Source: Prevotella sp. (GTDB lineage Bacteria; Bacteroidota; Bacteroidia; Bacteroidales; Bacteroidaceae). From it: a stretch of DNA of 11,117 bases. A program made the translations under genes and the position numbers. The first letter of the stretch is position 1. Each line of letters begins with the position of its first letter. Positions 1 through 5,689 of this stretch are shown here, piece after piece. Where the stretch lies: positions 1 to 11,117 of the forward strand of contig JAFRZC010000034.1 in NCBI GenBank assembly GCA_017442765.1. Direction: 5' to 3'. The notes beneath the pieces were generated by a model. It saw only the letters and a list, made by a program, of their open reading frames with translations. It was not told where the DNA came from and searched no databases.

Positions 1-51
1 TCAAAACACTTCCCCGCCTATCCCTCAGCCCCTCATCGGCCATAACTTAAA

Positions 52-516
52 CTACATTCTCTTGCTTTGGAAAAATTGCCGCATGAGGTCGCGGCAGTCG
101 TCGATAAGGATGCCCTGGGTGACGGTGCAACGGGGATGGAGCGCGTTGGGTGCGAAGCGGGTGTAGCCGCGTTTCTCGTCGGGTGCGCCATAAACCACGC
201 GAGAGATTTGTGCCCATCCGATGGCTCCGGCGCACATGACGCATGGCTCAACGGTGACATAGAGCGTGCAGTCTTTCAGGTATTTGCCGCCGAGCTGGTC
301 GGCAGCGGCAGTGATGGCCTGCATCTCGGCATGTGCCGTCACATCGTGCAGCGTCTCGGTCAAGTTATGGGCACGGGCAATAACACGCCCTTGGCAGGTG
401 ATGACAGCGCCAACAGGCACCTCACCAGCCCGCCATGCCTGTTCGGCCTCGGCCAATGCCATTCGCATAAACCGCTCGTCAGAATTTCCTTCCTGAAATT
501 GACGGTTATCTGTCAT
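52..516 (-). CDS. tadA: tRNA-specific adenosine deaminase TadA
   Basis: Cytoplasmic zinc enzyme that converts adenosine 34 of a tRNA anticodon (classically tRNA-Arg ACG) to inosine. The 154-residue product has the cytidine/deoxycytidylate deaminase fold signatures: HAE at residues 62-64 (zinc ligand H62, proton-shuttle E64) and PCVMC at 91-95 (zinc ligands C92 and C95). The early GEVPVGAVI segment (31-39) and the following substrate-side Asn (N51) are typical of TadA, and length matches the family. An upstream in-frame TTG at 519-517 is possible, but the ATG at 516-514 is preferred because it forms a TGATG junction with the stop of the upstream membrane protein gene, implying translational coupling. 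It is the last gene of the minus-strand operon seen here. A guanine deaminase or other small deaminase is a less likely alternative, given the GAIGWAQISRVVYGA context after the second motif. Confidence 0.95.
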   Translation of the reverse strand: MTDNRQFQEGNSDERFMRMALAEAEQAWRAGEVPVGAVITCQGRVIARAHNLTETLHDVTAHAEMQAITAAADQLGGKYLKDCTLYVTVEPCVMCAGAIGWAQISRVVYGAPDEKRGYTRFAPNALHPRCTVTQGILIDDCRDLMRQFFQSKRM

Positions 517-1019
517 CAATAATCAATCTTAGCGATAAGATAGGTTCCAAGAAGCTGCAACAACAAGCCAGGCCACCCGATGGTGAAATCTGCGACGGTT
601 GCGGAAACGCCTCCAGTAAGTATCAACTCACCAATACCTCCCAACAGCTCACTGACAATTACCACTCCGAGAAGAATCAGCAGGGTTGCTCTTTTGAAAT
701 ATTGTGCGGTCAGTCCGGCTACCATCGCCAACACGACAAGCTTGACCATCATCACTGGCAACACGCCCCACTCCGGCATTCCGAAAACAAGATTGTTGAC
801 GATGGGCGAGGCGACAGCAGCCACCAGTCCGGTCTTCCAACCCAGCTTATATGCGCCGGCAAGTATTACGAACGAAAGAGGCGCGAAAATGATGCCACCC
901 TGTGGAATCAGATGAAACACCTGAGGCAGTATCATATTGCAGGCCACGAATACAGCAGCCCACATCCAAGTTCTTACCTCATCATAGTTCAGTGTGTAAA
1001 GTTTTGCGTTTGTTACCAT
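516..1019 (-). CDS. ECF-transporter S-component-like membrane protein
   Basis: A 167-residue integral membrane protein with about five or six hydrophobic segments (roughly residues 18-36, 43-60, 64-80, 86-107, 111-130 and 145-165). The central part, with an FxP-like step (FAPLSF, 45-50), LAGAYKLGWKTG (53-64) and FGMPEWG (79-85), resembles substrate-binding S components of energy-coupling-factor vitamin transporters, whose typical pattern is an LAGxxxGxxxG stretch followed by GMP. These bind a vitamin or cofactor and share a separate EcfA/EcfT energising module; no such genes are present in this window. The substrate cannot be read from sequence. The ATG at 1019 follows the polyferredoxin stop by 27 bp, and the stop overlaps the tadA start by one base. 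The family call is by motif resemblance; another small membrane family remains possible. Confidence 0.7.
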   Translation of the reverse strand: MVTNAKLYTLNYDEVRTWMWAAVFVACNMILPQVFHLIPQGGIIFAPLSFVILAGAYKLGWKTGLVAAVASPIVNNLVFGMPEWGVLPVMMVKLVVLAMVAGLTAQYFKRATLLILLGVVIVSELLGGIGELILTGGVSATVADFTIGWPGLLLQLLGTYLIAKIDY

Positions 1020-1046
1020 AAAACTAAAATTAAAGATTTATTAAAT

Positions 1047-1760
1047 TCAACTTTTCATTTCCATTATTTTTGTAGGGCAGGCTTGTACGCATTTGCCACA
1101 CTTGATACAGTCGGCATGCAGATAACCCTGCTCCTGTCCCCGACACTCGTATGGTGCAAGTTGCATGGGGCAGACACGGGCACAGCTCTTGCATTTCATC
1201 TGGCAGGCACTGCTCACGTGAATACGCTTAAAACCTTTCGGGAACGGAGCTTTCTTTGGTGCCACCCACGACGAGATCGTACCCATCGGACAGAAGGAAC
1301 ACCATGTACGCGGCGCATAGATGAACGACAGGACGACACCGACAACGGTGGTAAGCAGAATAATATTCCAGAAGACTTTTCCCATAGCGTTCCAGTCGCC
1401 CCACCCCAGATAGAATTGTATGCCGAACATGGTAAAAATGAAGAACACCATGAACAGGCGGAAGCCGAAAGTGCGCACGAACTTAGGTATCGGACGATGC
1501 GGTGAATATTTGGAAAGCAGTCGGTCGTACATATTTCCCCGAGGGCAGATGTGTCCGCACCAGTAGCGTCCACGCCAGATGGAGGTCAGCACCGGCCCTA
1601 TCATGCAAATCAGTGCGACGAAGCCGATGACGGGATAGAACCAACCGATAATGAGATAGGCAAAGAGAATCCAATAGAAGGACAGCCCCTTTGTGGGAAA
1701 ATGCCGATGGAAACGTCGTTTAGCGTTTGACGAGGGGCGGATATTGTCTGACGGGGTCAT
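1047..1760 (-). CDS. NapH-like membrane-bound 4Fe-4S polyferredoxin
   Basis: A 237-residue membrane iron-sulfur protein. Hydrophobic segments lie near residues 28-61, 99-118 and 129-149. Two CxnCP motifs follow membrane segments: CGHICP at 68-73 and CSFCP at 154-158, as in the NapH/NosR/CcoG group. The C-terminal third is a two-cluster ferredoxin domain: C186, C190, C193, C197-P and C218, C221, C224, C228-P. Proteins of this group pass electrons between the quinone pool or membrane partners and iron-sulfur or flavin enzymes. Here there is no nitrate reductase, nitrous oxide reductase or cytochrome oxidase gene nearby, so a specific NapH or CcoG role is not supported. The start ATG shares an ATGA overlap with the stop of the upstream N-glycosidase gene, and the S-component-like gene follows 27 bp downstream. 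The electron donor and acceptor are unknown. Confidence 0.85.
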   Translation of the reverse strand: MTPSDNIRPSSNAKRRFHRHFPTKGLSFYWILFAYLIIGWFYPVIGFVALICMIGPVLTSIWRGRYWCGHICPRGNMYDRLLSKYSPHRPIPKFVRTFGFRLFMVFFIFTMFGIQFYLGWGDWNAMGKVFWNIILLTTVVGVVLSFIYAPRTWCSFCPMGTISSWVAPKKAPFPKGFKRIHVSSACQMKCKSCARVCPMQLAPYECRGQEQGYLHADCIKCGKCVQACPTKIMEMKS

Positions 1761-2179
1761 ATTGTTTGCAGAATTTTATCGAGTTGATTATAAATTTCTT
1801 CTTCTTTTTCGTAAGGATAAATCTTGAAATAGGGATTGCCGGTGAGCATGGCCGTCAATTGTGTTTTGTTCTTGTCGTAGAAGATATGGCAGGGAATACC
1901 ATGCGCCTCAGCATAAGCCAACTCATAGCCTACGCCCAATGACGGACAGGTGCATTCGCCGATGAGCAGGTCGCTCTCACGCAACCATGAAGTGTCTTGG
2001 TTGTAGATTTGCGCGTCGCGCTCACGACCTTGTTCGACAAGGCTCAGTTTACTGCTACCGACATGCTCGGTCAGCACGACGGCAGTCTGACTGATATATT
2101 CAATCATTCGCCGATAGCGCTCGGCATCAATCCGCCCGCCTCGGATGGAGCCTGCGAAATAAACTTTACGCCTCATCAT
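1757..2179 (-). CDS. DNPH1/Rcl-type deoxynucleoside 5'-monophosphate N-glycosidase
   Basis: A predicted soluble 140-residue member of the nucleoside 2-deoxyribosyltransferase superfamily, closest in motif to the DNPH1 (Rcl) branch, which hydrolyses the base-sugar bond of 2'-deoxynucleoside 5'-monophosphates and so trims the deoxynucleotide pool. Visible motifs are VYFAGSIRGGR (residues 6-16, nucleotide-binding loop), VLTEHVG (35-41), an acidic QD with WL (61-66) and PSLGVGYELA (79-88), where D62 and E86 match the catalytic acids of the family. The reading frame stays open upstream to a TTG at 2293. That extension is rejected: it translates the intergenic repeats and would span a good -7 box. 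The ATG pair at 2179/2176 sits just before the conserved domain, with AAAGG about 7 bases upstream. First gene of the operon; its stop overlaps the polyferredoxin start as ATGA. A general 2-deoxyribosyltransferase activity cannot be excluded. Confidence 0.85.
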   Translation of the reverse strand: MMRRKVYFAGSIRGGRIDAERYRRMIEYISQTAVVLTEHVGSSKLSLVEQGRERDAQIYNQDTSWLRESDLLIGECTCPSLGVGYELAYAEAHGIPCHIFYDKNKTQLTAMLTGNPYFKIYPYEKEEEIYNQLDKILQTI

Positions 2180-2195
2180 TTCTACCTTTATCGAT

Positions 2196-2228
2196 GCAAA
2201 GGTACAATTAAGCGAGCAGAAAACCAAA
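2196..2228 (-). promoter_or_regulatory. Candidate Bacteroidetes promoter for the minus-strand operon
   Basis: Read on the minus strand, TTTG at 2228-2225 is followed after 20 bases by TACCTTTGC at 2204-2196, a full match to the Bacteroidetes -33 TTG and -7 TAnnTTTG pattern. The -7 box ends about 17 bases before the chosen ATG at 2179, implying a leader of around a dozen bases. It supports the short form of the N-glycosidase gene. Confidence 0.6.
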
Positions 2229-2254
2229 TAAAATTTGACTTTTCTCAAGCGCGA

Positions 2255-2279
2255 GTACCTTCGGCGCAGCCAAAGGTAC
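2255..2279. repeat. Inverted repeat in the divergent intergenic region
   Basis: GTACCTT at 2255-2261 and AAGGTAC at 2273-2279 form a 7-bp perfect inverted repeat around an 11-base GC-rich spacer. The right arm belongs to CAAAGGTAC (2271-2279), which recurs exactly at 2197-2205. It could be an operator, a short hairpin in a transcript, or part of a dispersed intergenic repeat; the sequence alone does not decide. Confidence 0.45.
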
Positions 2280-2300
2280 GAAATAATTATCAATTATCAA
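2271..2300 (-). promoter_or_regulatory. Possible second, upstream promoter for the minus-strand operon
   Basis: On the minus strand, TTG at 2300-2298 is followed after 19 bases by TACCTTTG at 2278-2271, again matching the Bacteroidetes pattern. It lies 74 bp upstream of the first candidate and its -7 box overlaps the inverted repeat, while its -33 box lies in the heptamer repeats. It may be a second start site or a by-product of repeat sequence. Confidence 0.3.
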
Positions 2301-2319
2301 TTGTCAATTGTCAATTATT
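2285..2319. repeat. Five tandem 7-bp repeats, AATTRTC
   Basis: Five consecutive heptamers are visible: AATTATC, AATTATC, AATTGTC, AATTGTC and AATTATT (last copy degenerate), without interruption. They lie just upstream of birA and contain the -33 TTG of its promoter. From memory, similar AATTGTC/AATTATC runs are common between genes in Bacteroidales. Translated in the birA frame they give the NYQLSIVNY pattern often seen in spurious N-terminal extensions. Copy number could vary between strains. Confidence 0.9.
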
Positions 2320-2331
2320 TTGTAATTTTGC
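2301..2331 (+). promoter_or_regulatory. Candidate promoter of birA-pyrH
   Basis: TTG at 2301-2303, a 19-base spacer, then TAATTTTGC at 2323-2331 matches the Bacteroidetes -33/-7 pattern. The -7 box ends only 9 bases before the birA ATG at 2340, so the leader would be about five bases or absent. No Shine-Dalgarno is present. The -33 element is part of the heptamer array. Confidence 0.65.
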
Positions 2332-2339
2332 AGACAGAA

Positions 2340-3047
2340 ATGGATTGCCGTATCATACGTTTGGACGAAACGGACTCTACCAACCGCTGGCTGAAAGCAC
2401 ATCGGACGTTGCCTGGCTACGACAGAAATGTCGTGGTTTGGGCTGATTACCAAACAGACGGACGTGGTTGCGGCACCAACACATGGGAGAGCGAACGTGG
2501 CAAGAATCTTCTGTTCTCGATGTTGCTTCACCCTGTGGATGTGACGGCAAAAGACCAGTTCCTCGTTTCAAAGGCGGTGAGCGTGGCCTTGTGTCAGTTG
2601 TTGTCGCAATATGCCGACGGTTTTAGTATCAAGTGGCCCAACGACATCTACTGGCACGACCGGAAGATATGCGGCATGCTGATAGAGAACACGCTGCGGA
2701 GCGGTATGATAACGGACAGCATTGTCGGTATCGGGCTGAATGTCAATCAGCGCGAGTTCCATAGCGATGCGCCCAACCCCGTCTCACTCTGCCAGATTAC
2801 AAGACATGAAGAGGACTGCGGTGGGTTGCTCGGTGATTTCCTCTCACGGTTTGACCTGCAAGCGTTGCCACCGCTCTACGAGTCGCTTCTCTATCGGCGA
2901 AATGGGATATGGCCCTATCACGATGCTAAGGGCAAGTTCATGGCTGAGCTGATTGATGTAGAACCCGACGGAAGGTTGACCTTGAAAGACGACAAAGGTG
3001 TCCTGCGGCACTATTGCTTTAAAGAGGTACAGTTTATCATAGATTAA
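2340..3047 (+). CDS. birA: Biotin--[acetyl-CoA-carboxylase] ligase, class I BirA
   Basis: Cytoplasmic enzyme that activates biotin as biotinoyl-5'-AMP and attaches it to the biotin carrier domain of carboxylases. The 235-residue product has the catalytic and C-terminal domains but no N-terminal helix-turn-helix, so it should be a ligase without DNA-binding repressor function. Motifs: DSTN at 12-15, the adenylate loop QTDGRGCGTNTW at 38-49, GKNL at 54-57, KWPND at 98-102, RKICGMLIE at 108-116 (K109 matching the E. coli catalytic lysine 183) and GIGLNVN at 130-136. The loop has C44-G45-T46 where E. coli has Arg-Arg-Gly, an unusual reading for this motif. The frame is open upstream to a TTG at 2235, but that part translates intergenic repeats and crosses the promoter, so the ATG at 2340 is chosen. 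pyrH follows after 19 bp, suggesting one transcript. Confidence 0.92.
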   Translation: MDCRIIRLDETDSTNRWLKAHRTLPGYDRNVVVWADYQTDGRGCGTNTWESERGKNLLFSMLLHPVDVTAKDQFLVSKAVSVALCQLLSQYADGFSIKWPNDIYWHDRKICGMLIENTLRSGMITDSIVGIGLNVNQREFHSDAPNPVSLCQITRHEEDCGGLLGDFLSRFDLQALPPLYESLLYRRNGIWPYHDAKGKFMAELIDVEPDGRLTLKDDKGVLRHYCFKEVQFIID

Positions 3048-3066
3048 TTTTTTATATCATAAAAAT

Positions 3067-3777
3067 ATGGCAAGATTTAAACGAATACTATTGAAACTAA
3101 GCGGTGAGAGCCTTGCAGCCGGAACGGGTTTCGGCATCGACACGGAGCGTCTCGCCGAGTATGCCCGTCAGATACGGGAGATTCATGAGATGGGTGTGCA
3201 GATTGGCATTGTCATCGGTGGCGGTAACATTTTCCGTGGACTGAGCGGTGCCAAGAAGGGTTTTGACCGTGTGAAGGGCGACCAGATGGGTATGATGGCA
3301 ACCGTCATCAACTCGCTCGCGCTTTCATCGGCACTTGATGCCGAGGGTGTGGGAAACCAAGTCTATACGGCCATTCGCATGGAGCCAGTGGGTGAGTTCT
3401 ACACCAAGTGGCGTGCCATCCGCTCCATGGAGCAGGGAAAGGTCTGCATCTTCTCCGCCGGCACGGGCAGCCCCTATTTCACGACCGACACAGGCTCGTC
3501 GCTGCGCGGTGTAGAGATTGAGGCCGACGTGATGCTGAAAGGCACGCGCGTCGATGGCATCTACACTGCCGACCCCGAGAAAGACCCCACTGCCACAAAG
3601 TTCCACGACATCAGCTACGACGAGGTGTTAGCGCGTAATCTGAAGGTGATGGACCTTTCGGCCATTGTCATGTGCCGCGACAACGGTCTGCCCATCTACG
3701 TCTTCAACATGGACGAGCCAGGCAACCTTAAGCGCGTCATCGCAGGGGAGGAAATCGGCACGCTGGTGCACCCTTAA
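3067..3777 (+). CDS. pyrH: UMP kinase PyrH
   Basis: Hexameric bacterial UMP kinase of the amino-acid kinase fold; phosphorylates UMP to UDP with ATP in pyrimidine nucleotide synthesis. The 236-residue length is standard. Seen in order: LLKLSGESL at residues 8-16 (phosphate-binding lysine K10), VIGGGNIFRG at 49-58, RVKGDQMGMMATVIN at 68-82 with D72 as the UMP-contacting aspartate, the TGSPYFTTDT stretch, and LKGTRVDGIYTADPEKDP near the nucleotide site. All expected motifs are intact. The ATG is preceded by an A/T-only run rather than a Shine-Dalgarno, as usual in Bacteroidetes. It probably shares the birA promoter. Its 3' end faces the DUF4834 gene, with a strong hairpin starting 28 bp after the stop. 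Confidence 0.98.
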   Translation: MARFKRILLKLSGESLAAGTGFGIDTERLAEYARQIREIHEMGVQIGIVIGGGNIFRGLSGAKKGFDRVKGDQMGMMATVINSLALSSALDAEGVGNQVYTAIRMEPVGEFYTKWRAIRSMEQGKVCIFSAGTGSPYFTTDTGSSLRGVEIEADVMLKGTRVDGIYTADPEKDPTATKFHDISYDEVLARNLKVMDLSAIVMCRDNGLPIYVFNMDEPGNLKRVIAGEEIGTLVHP

Positions 3778-3805
3778 CTACAGAAAAGGTAACTCTTTGA
3801 CTAAA

Positions 3806-3864
3806 AATTCTCACGATAATTTTATCTGAAAGACCATCTTTCGGTATAAATTATCGTGAGAATT
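3806..3864. terminator. Two-tier hairpin between convergent operons, probable terminator
   Basis: A perfect 17-bp inverted repeat (AATTCTCACGATAATTT at 3806-3822 with its complement at 3848-3864) encloses a second stem, CTGAAAGA at 3826-3833 with TCTTTCGG at 3837-3844, loop CCA. It lies between the stops of pyrH and the DUF4834 gene. On the minus strand the outer stem runs into five Ts, as in an intrinsic terminator for the psd operon; on the plus strand the sequence after the stem is less T-rich. A palindromic repeat element is an alternative. Confidence 0.6.
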
Positions 3865-3920
3865 CTTATTGAAACCTATATCTTTGGATTTCTATTGCTT
3901 CGTTTAACAATGACGAAATA

Positions 3921-4163
3921 TTATTCCTCGATGAAATCCACATACTCGCCTTCTTCCTTAGGAATGATTTTCTTGCGCGTCCGATCGGGGGAACGGCGGT
4001 CGGTGACGGTCTCGTCTTTCTTGGGGCCGACATAGTCAGCTGCGGCTTTTCGGGCTTGCCGGAACATGCGTCTGATACCTGCGGCAAGTCCATAGATAGA
4101 GATACCACCGAAGATGATGAGTAGCAGAAAAAGTATGAGAAGGAATTTAAGAATGACCATCAT
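3921..4163 (-). CDS. DUF4834-type small membrane protein
   Basis: An 80-residue protein with one strongly hydrophobic N-terminal helix (about residues 3-29, rich in Leu, Ile and Phe), a basic juxtamembrane stretch (R31, R32, R35, R38, K39), a charged and probably disordered middle, and an acidic aromatic tail, EEGEYVDFIEE (70-80). This layout matches the Bacteroidetes family DUF4834; no biochemical function is known to me. The frame reaches a TTG at 4196, but the paired ATGs at 4163 and 4160 sit directly before the membrane helix and are preferred. With the first ATG the gene overlaps the end of pssA by 17 bp, so it is probably co-translated with it. It is the last gene of the psd-pssA operon, which makes a membrane-lipid-related role a reasonable but untested inference. 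Confidence 0.75.
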   Translation of the reverse strand: MMVILKFLLILFLLLIIFGGISIYGLAAGIRRMFRQARKAAADYVGPKKDETVTDRRSPDRTRKKIIPKEEGEYVDFIEE

Positions 4164-4893
4164 CTTGAACGTCGGTTTGAGGTTTTCGGGGTTCAAATAG
4201 TGCTATTAAAACCGAGAGGATAACATAGCAGGCGATGATGGGGGCAAAGGCTTTCAGCGGGCCAAGCAACAGGATAGCTACAAGCGAGGCGACCACAAAA
4301 CTGTACTTTACCTCATTGCCTCTCCACCCCCAATGTTTGAATTTCAAGGCAAACATCGGCAGTTCGCAGACGAGTAGCCAGCAGCTGATGAGCATTCCGA
4401 CGATGATGACGGGAGTAACCCATGCGCAGGTGTCGATGTATGTTTTTGCGACAATAATCAAAGACCCCCAGAACAGTGCGTTGGCTGGTGTGGGCAGACC
4501 GATGAACGAGGTGGTCTGACGGGTGTCGAGGTTAAACTTTGCGAGCCTAATAGCTGAGAATGCAGCCATGATGAATGCCGAATAAGGGAGCATTGTGCGA
4601 ACAACGGGTGTATCAATACAGGTGGGATAATTGACAGCTTGCAGGGTGGCGAAGATGATGGCCGACGGTGCAAAGCCGAAGGTAATATCGTCGGCCAGCG
4701 AGTCGAGCTCTTTCCCTATGGGTGAGCTGACGCCTAGCAGGCGGGCGGTCATGCCGTCGAAGAAGTCGAACACAGCTCCGATGATAATCCAGACGAGTGC
4801 CCACGTCGCATCACCCGAAAAAGCGAAATAGGTGGCAATGCAACCAGCGATGAGGTTGCAACAGGTGATGGTATTCGGGATGTGCTTTTTCAT
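4147..4893 (-). CDS. pssA: CDP-diacylglycerol--serine O-phosphatidyltransferase
   Basis: Integral membrane enzyme that makes phosphatidylserine from CDP-diacylglycerol and L-serine, the first committed step to phosphatidylethanolamine. The 248-residue protein carries the CDP-alcohol phosphatidyltransferase signature without gaps: D43, D46-G47, A50-R51, G60, D64 and D68, where the aspartates bind the metal ions. About seven or eight hydrophobic segments follow, as expected for the membrane-embedded Gram-positive-type PssA rather than the E. coli phospholipase-D-type enzyme. Its ATG overlaps the psd stop as ATGA and its 3' end overlaps the DUF4834 gene. Phosphatidylglycerophosphate synthase shares the signature, but the adjacent psd and the N-terminal [13 protein letters not shown] segment favour PssA. 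Confidence 0.95.
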   Translation of the reverse strand: MKKHIPNTITCCNLIAGCIATYFAFSGDATWALVWIIIGAVFDFFDGMTARLLGVSSPIGKELDSLADDITFGFAPSAIIFATLQAVNYPTCIDTPVVRTMLPYSAFIMAAFSAIRLAKFNLDTRQTTSFIGLPTPANALFWGSLIIVAKTYIDTCAWVTPVIIVGMLISCWLLVCELPMFALKFKHWGWRGNEVKYSFVVASLVAILLLGPLKAFAPIIACYVILSVLIALFEPRKPQTDVQDDGHS

Positions 4894-5579
4894 CCTCCTC
4901 TTTTCTTGAGTTTTGCGATTACGGTCTGGTCGCCTGTCGTGGCCTGACCCATCTTCACGCAGACCTCAGTGCCGATAGGCAGGAAGACATCTACACGCGA
5001 GCCAAACTTGATAAAACCAAGGTGCTCGTCAATATAGCAGTCCTCGCCCTCTTTGGCATAGGTAACGATACGGCGCGCCACCGCTCCAGCCACCTGGCGG
5101 CAAAGCACGTCGGTGCCGTCGGGCGTGGTAATCATCACGTCGGCACGCTCGTTCTCCTCGCTGGCTTTCGGCAACCAGGCTTTGTGGAAGTTACCGTTTT
5201 GATGTTTCACGAATTTCACTTTTCCGTCAACGGGAAACCAGTTGGCATGGACATTAAACAGGCTCATGAAGATGCTGATCATCAGCCGTCGCTCATGGAA
5301 ATAGGTGTTTTCCTCCACCTCCTCAATGACCACGACCCGACCGTCGGCAGGCGCCACCACGATGTTGTCGGTATCTTCTTGCGGGAAATAGCGGATGGGA
5401 CAGCGGAAGAAATTGACCACGATGGCGTATGCTGTTCCAAAGACGGCTACAAACAGCCAGAAAGGTATCTTCGTCTCTATGCGCCAAAGCAGCAGAGCCA
5501 CGGCTGCCACGAAGATAAATCCATAGAGCAGGGTGTCGGTACCTTCGCGGTGAATATGTATCTTCTTGATTTTTTTCAT
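4890..5579 (-). CDS. psd: Phosphatidylserine decarboxylase
   Basis: Membrane-associated, pyruvoyl-dependent enzyme that decarboxylates phosphatidylserine to phosphatidylethanolamine. The 229-residue proenzyme has two N-terminal hydrophobic segments (about residues 17-33 and 38-58), then VAPADGRV, the family-typical [17 protein letters not shown] stretch, and FGSRVDVF near the C-terminus. Self-cleavage is expected between G193 and S194, giving a long beta chain and a short alpha chain of 36 residues whose first serine becomes the pyruvoyl group. The site reads GSR rather than the LGST of E. coli, which agrees with the short Psd subfamily. It is the first gene of psd-pssA-DUF4834, starting from an ATG ten bases after a good -7 box. 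Archaetidylserine decarboxylase is similar but unlikely next to this pssA in such a bacterium. Confidence 0.95.
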   Translation of the reverse strand: MKKIKKIHIHREGTDTLLYGFIFVAAVALLLWRIETKIPFWLFVAVFGTAYAIVVNFFRCPIRYFPQEDTDNIVVAPADGRVVVIEEVEENTYFHERRLMISIFMSLFNVHANWFPVDGKVKFVKHQNGNFHKAWLPKASEENERADVMITTPDGTDVLCRQVAGAVARRIVTYAKEGEDCYIDEHLGFIKFGSRVDVFLPIGTEVCVKMGQATTGDQTVIAKLKKRGG

Positions 5580-5588
5580 TTTGCGGCT

Positions 5589-5620
5589 GCAAAATTAGTT
5601 ATTTTTTATCGATTTGGCAA
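5589..5620 (-). promoter_or_regulatory. Candidate promoter of psd-pssA-DUF4834
   Basis: On the minus strand TTG at 5620-5618, a 20-base spacer and TAATTTTGC at 5597-5589 fit the Bacteroidetes promoter pattern. The -7 box ends ten bases before the psd ATG, so the leader would be very short. The box and following bases, TAATTTTGCAGCCGC, closely resemble those before birA (TAATTTTGCAGACAG). Confidence 0.7.
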
Positions 5621-5637
5621 ATTTTTCATTCATTCTT

Positions 5638-5668
5638 TTGCACATCTCGTTTTTTTGTCGTAATTTTA
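5638..5668 (+). promoter_or_regulatory. Candidate promoter of dnaE-trxA
   Basis: TTG at 5638-5640, a 20-base spacer and TAATTTTA at 5661-5668 fit the Bacteroidetes pattern except that the last G of the -7 box is A. It lies 21 bases before the dnaE ATG. Its -33 box is only 17 bases from that of the divergent psd promoter, so the two could compete for polymerase. Confidence 0.55.
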
Positions 5669-5689
5669 CACCTCAAATTTGCACTTGAA

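Noticed and set aside
1..43. Possible start of another minus-strand gene (MADEGLRDRRGSVL, open to the edge)
   Set aside because: Only 14 codons are visible, beginning 9 bp after tadA; no motif or promoter supports it, so it could equally be non-coding.
1020..1046. TAATTTTAG-like -7 box in the gap before the S-component gene
   Set aside because: The gap is uniformly A/T-rich, the box lacks the final G, and spacing to the neighbouring gene fits simple co-transcription.
702..1505. Plus-strand open frame of 267 codons opposite the S-component and polyferredoxin genes
   Set aside because: The minus strand encodes two proteins with clear motifs; the plus frame crosses their junction and has a composition typical of a shadow frame.
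2180..2293. N-terminal extension of the N-glycosidase gene to a TTG at 2293
   Set aside because: It crosses a promoter-like -7 box and repeat DNA, and the conserved domain starts right after the ATG pair at 2179/2176.
2285..2319. CRISPR-like array
   Set aside because: The units are only 7 bp and directly adjacent, with no spacers.
3045..3066. TAATTTTTT as a promoter for pyrH
   Set aside because: It lacks the G of the -7 box, and the nearest TTG is 28 bases upstream, too far for the pattern.
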